Below are positions 5,277-5,806 of a stretch of DNA of 5,806 bases, piece by piece (positions within the stretch are counted from its first letter, which is position 1; each line of letters begins with the position of its first letter). This DNA is from Clostridia bacterium (GTDB taxonomy: Bacteria > Bacillota > Clostridia > Oscillospirales > Acutalibacteraceae), in NCBI GenBank assembly GCA_017534365.1, contig JAFWCS010000394.1:1-5806 (forward strand), read 5' to 3'. Made by a program: the position numbers and the translations under genes. The notes below the pieces were generated by a model. The model was not told the origin of the DNA and did no database searches. It saw only the letters and a list, made by a program, of their open reading frames with translations.

Positions 5277-5806
5277 TCAGTTCTCCTCCTTTCGCAGCGC
5301 CGCAACAGTCAGCTTGGCGGCCTTCTCGCCGGTGTAATAGGCGCAGCCGTAGCCGTCGCCGCGCTCCTGCGACGCGCCGCAGAAGATGAAATTCTCAAAC
5401 GGCTGATCCTGCGCGAACTGCACCGTGCGGGGGATCAGGCTGTCCCAAAGGTTGAGCATATAGCCGTAGGGCGTGCCCTGCGGGGTGTTCAGATAGCGCG
5501 AGAAGGTCGGCGGCAGCGCGATCTCGATCTCCTCGATGTAGGGTGTGATCTCGATATTCAGCGCGCGCTCGCAGGTCTCGATCATTTCCTTTGCGACCTT
5601 CGTTTTGAGCTTCTTGTAATCCTCGGGCTTCACGCCCGCCATCACGTCGCCGAAGGTCATCGTCGTCAGGAACAGCTGGCAGGTGCCTTCCGGCGTGCAA
5701 TCCGGGATCACGTTGTTCAGGCAGTTGATGATGCAGTAGCCGCTGGAGAAGCCCTTCTTCACGATCGCGTCATACTGTTCATCGGAATCGGCGGACGGCG
5801 CGATAA
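5277..5806 (-). CDS. CrtI/phytoene-desaturase-like NAD(P)/FAD oxidoreductase, C-terminal part
   Basis: The frame is open to the right edge, so only about the last 176 residues are present and the start lies outside. The C-terminal block ERGDGYGCAYYTGEKAAKL matches the FAD-closing segment of the CrtI family (phytoene desaturases, carotenoid isomerase, retinol saturase), and the FENFIFCGAS segment before it fits the usual lead-in to that block. The substrate half and the dinucleotide-binding GxGxxG motif would be beyond the edge. A GTG at 5762 could be mistaken for a start, but coding continues upstream of it without a stop (IAPSADSDEQYDAI). It ends one base before the ATG of the [2Fe-2S] reductase, so the two are probably co-transcribed and translationally coupled. 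In an anaerobe, such a pair may reduce rather than desaturate its substrate. The family call is moderate because only the C-terminus is seen. Confidence 0.72.
   Translation of the reverse strand, partial: IAPSADSDEQYDAIVKKGFSSGYCIINCLNNVIPDCTPEGTCQLFLTTMTFGDVMAGVKPEDYKKLKTKVAKEMIETCERALNIEITPYIEEIEIALPPTFSRYLNTPQGTPYGYMLNLWDSLIPRTVQFAQDQPFENFIFCGASQERGDGYGCAYYTGEKAAKLTVAALRKEEN

Noticed and set aside
5276..5305. Longer reductase starting at 5305
   Set aside because: It would overlap the preceding gene by 29 bases and add an Arg-rich stretch. The ATG at 5275 has GGAGG upstream and directly follows the upstream stop.
4001..5389. 462-codon plus-strand frame opposite the [2Fe-2S] reductase
   Set aside because: Composition is typical of antisense frames, it runs across two genes, and the minus strand has clear FAD, NAD and iron-sulfur motifs.
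1..5806. CRISPR array, tRNA, rRNA, insertion sequence or riboswitch
   Set aside because: I found no regularly spaced repeats, tRNA-like cloverleaf, transposase motifs or terminal repeats. Leaders are too short for known riboswitches.

Overview
The window looks like a chromosomal segment from a GC-rich Gram-positive anaerobe, most likely a gut Clostridia (Oscillospiraceae-like). This is inference from style, not a database match. The support is the high GC content by eye, strong AGGAGG-type ribosome binding sites, consensus TTGACA/TATAAT-type promoters, a lipoprotein-type solute-binding protein and the gene families present. No RNA gene, mobile element or CRISPR array is visible, and no gene-free stretch exceeds about 160 bases.

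Layout. Positions 1-162 hold two back-to-back promoters. One drives a gene beyond the left edge (minus strand). The other drives a LOG-family nucleotide phosphoribohydrolase (163-711, plus strand). A perfect 32-base palindrome (734-765) with T-runs on both strands closes this gene and the convergent minus-strand operon. That operon (3964 down to 769) starts at a TTGACA/extended -10 promoter. It encodes a lipoprotein solute-binding protein, a permease and an ATPase of the polar amino-acid ABC uptake family, then a DapF-fold racemase whose start overlaps the ATPase stop (ATGA). A hairpin follows the binding-protein gene, as is common where that subunit is made in excess.

After a 100-base, hairpin-rich gap comes a second minus-strand unit. 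It holds the C-terminal part of a CrtI/phytoene-desaturase-like FAD oxidoreductase (running off the right edge). One base after its stop begins a ferredoxin-NAD(P)H-reductase-type flavoprotein with a C-terminal [2Fe-2S] domain. The two are probably translationally coupled redox partners.

The most interesting point is the racemase. Its sequence blocks match what I remember of the PLP-independent histidine racemase CntK, which acts in staphylopine biosynthesis, rather than those of true diaminopimelate epimerase. Here it sits in a four-gene unit with an amino-acid importer, bounded by a promoter and a terminator, with no nicotianamine-synthase-like or opine dehydrogenase gene. This suggests an import-and-racemise module for histidine or a related amino acid. 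The binding protein also lacks the usual ligand-binding arginine, so its ligand may be unusual.
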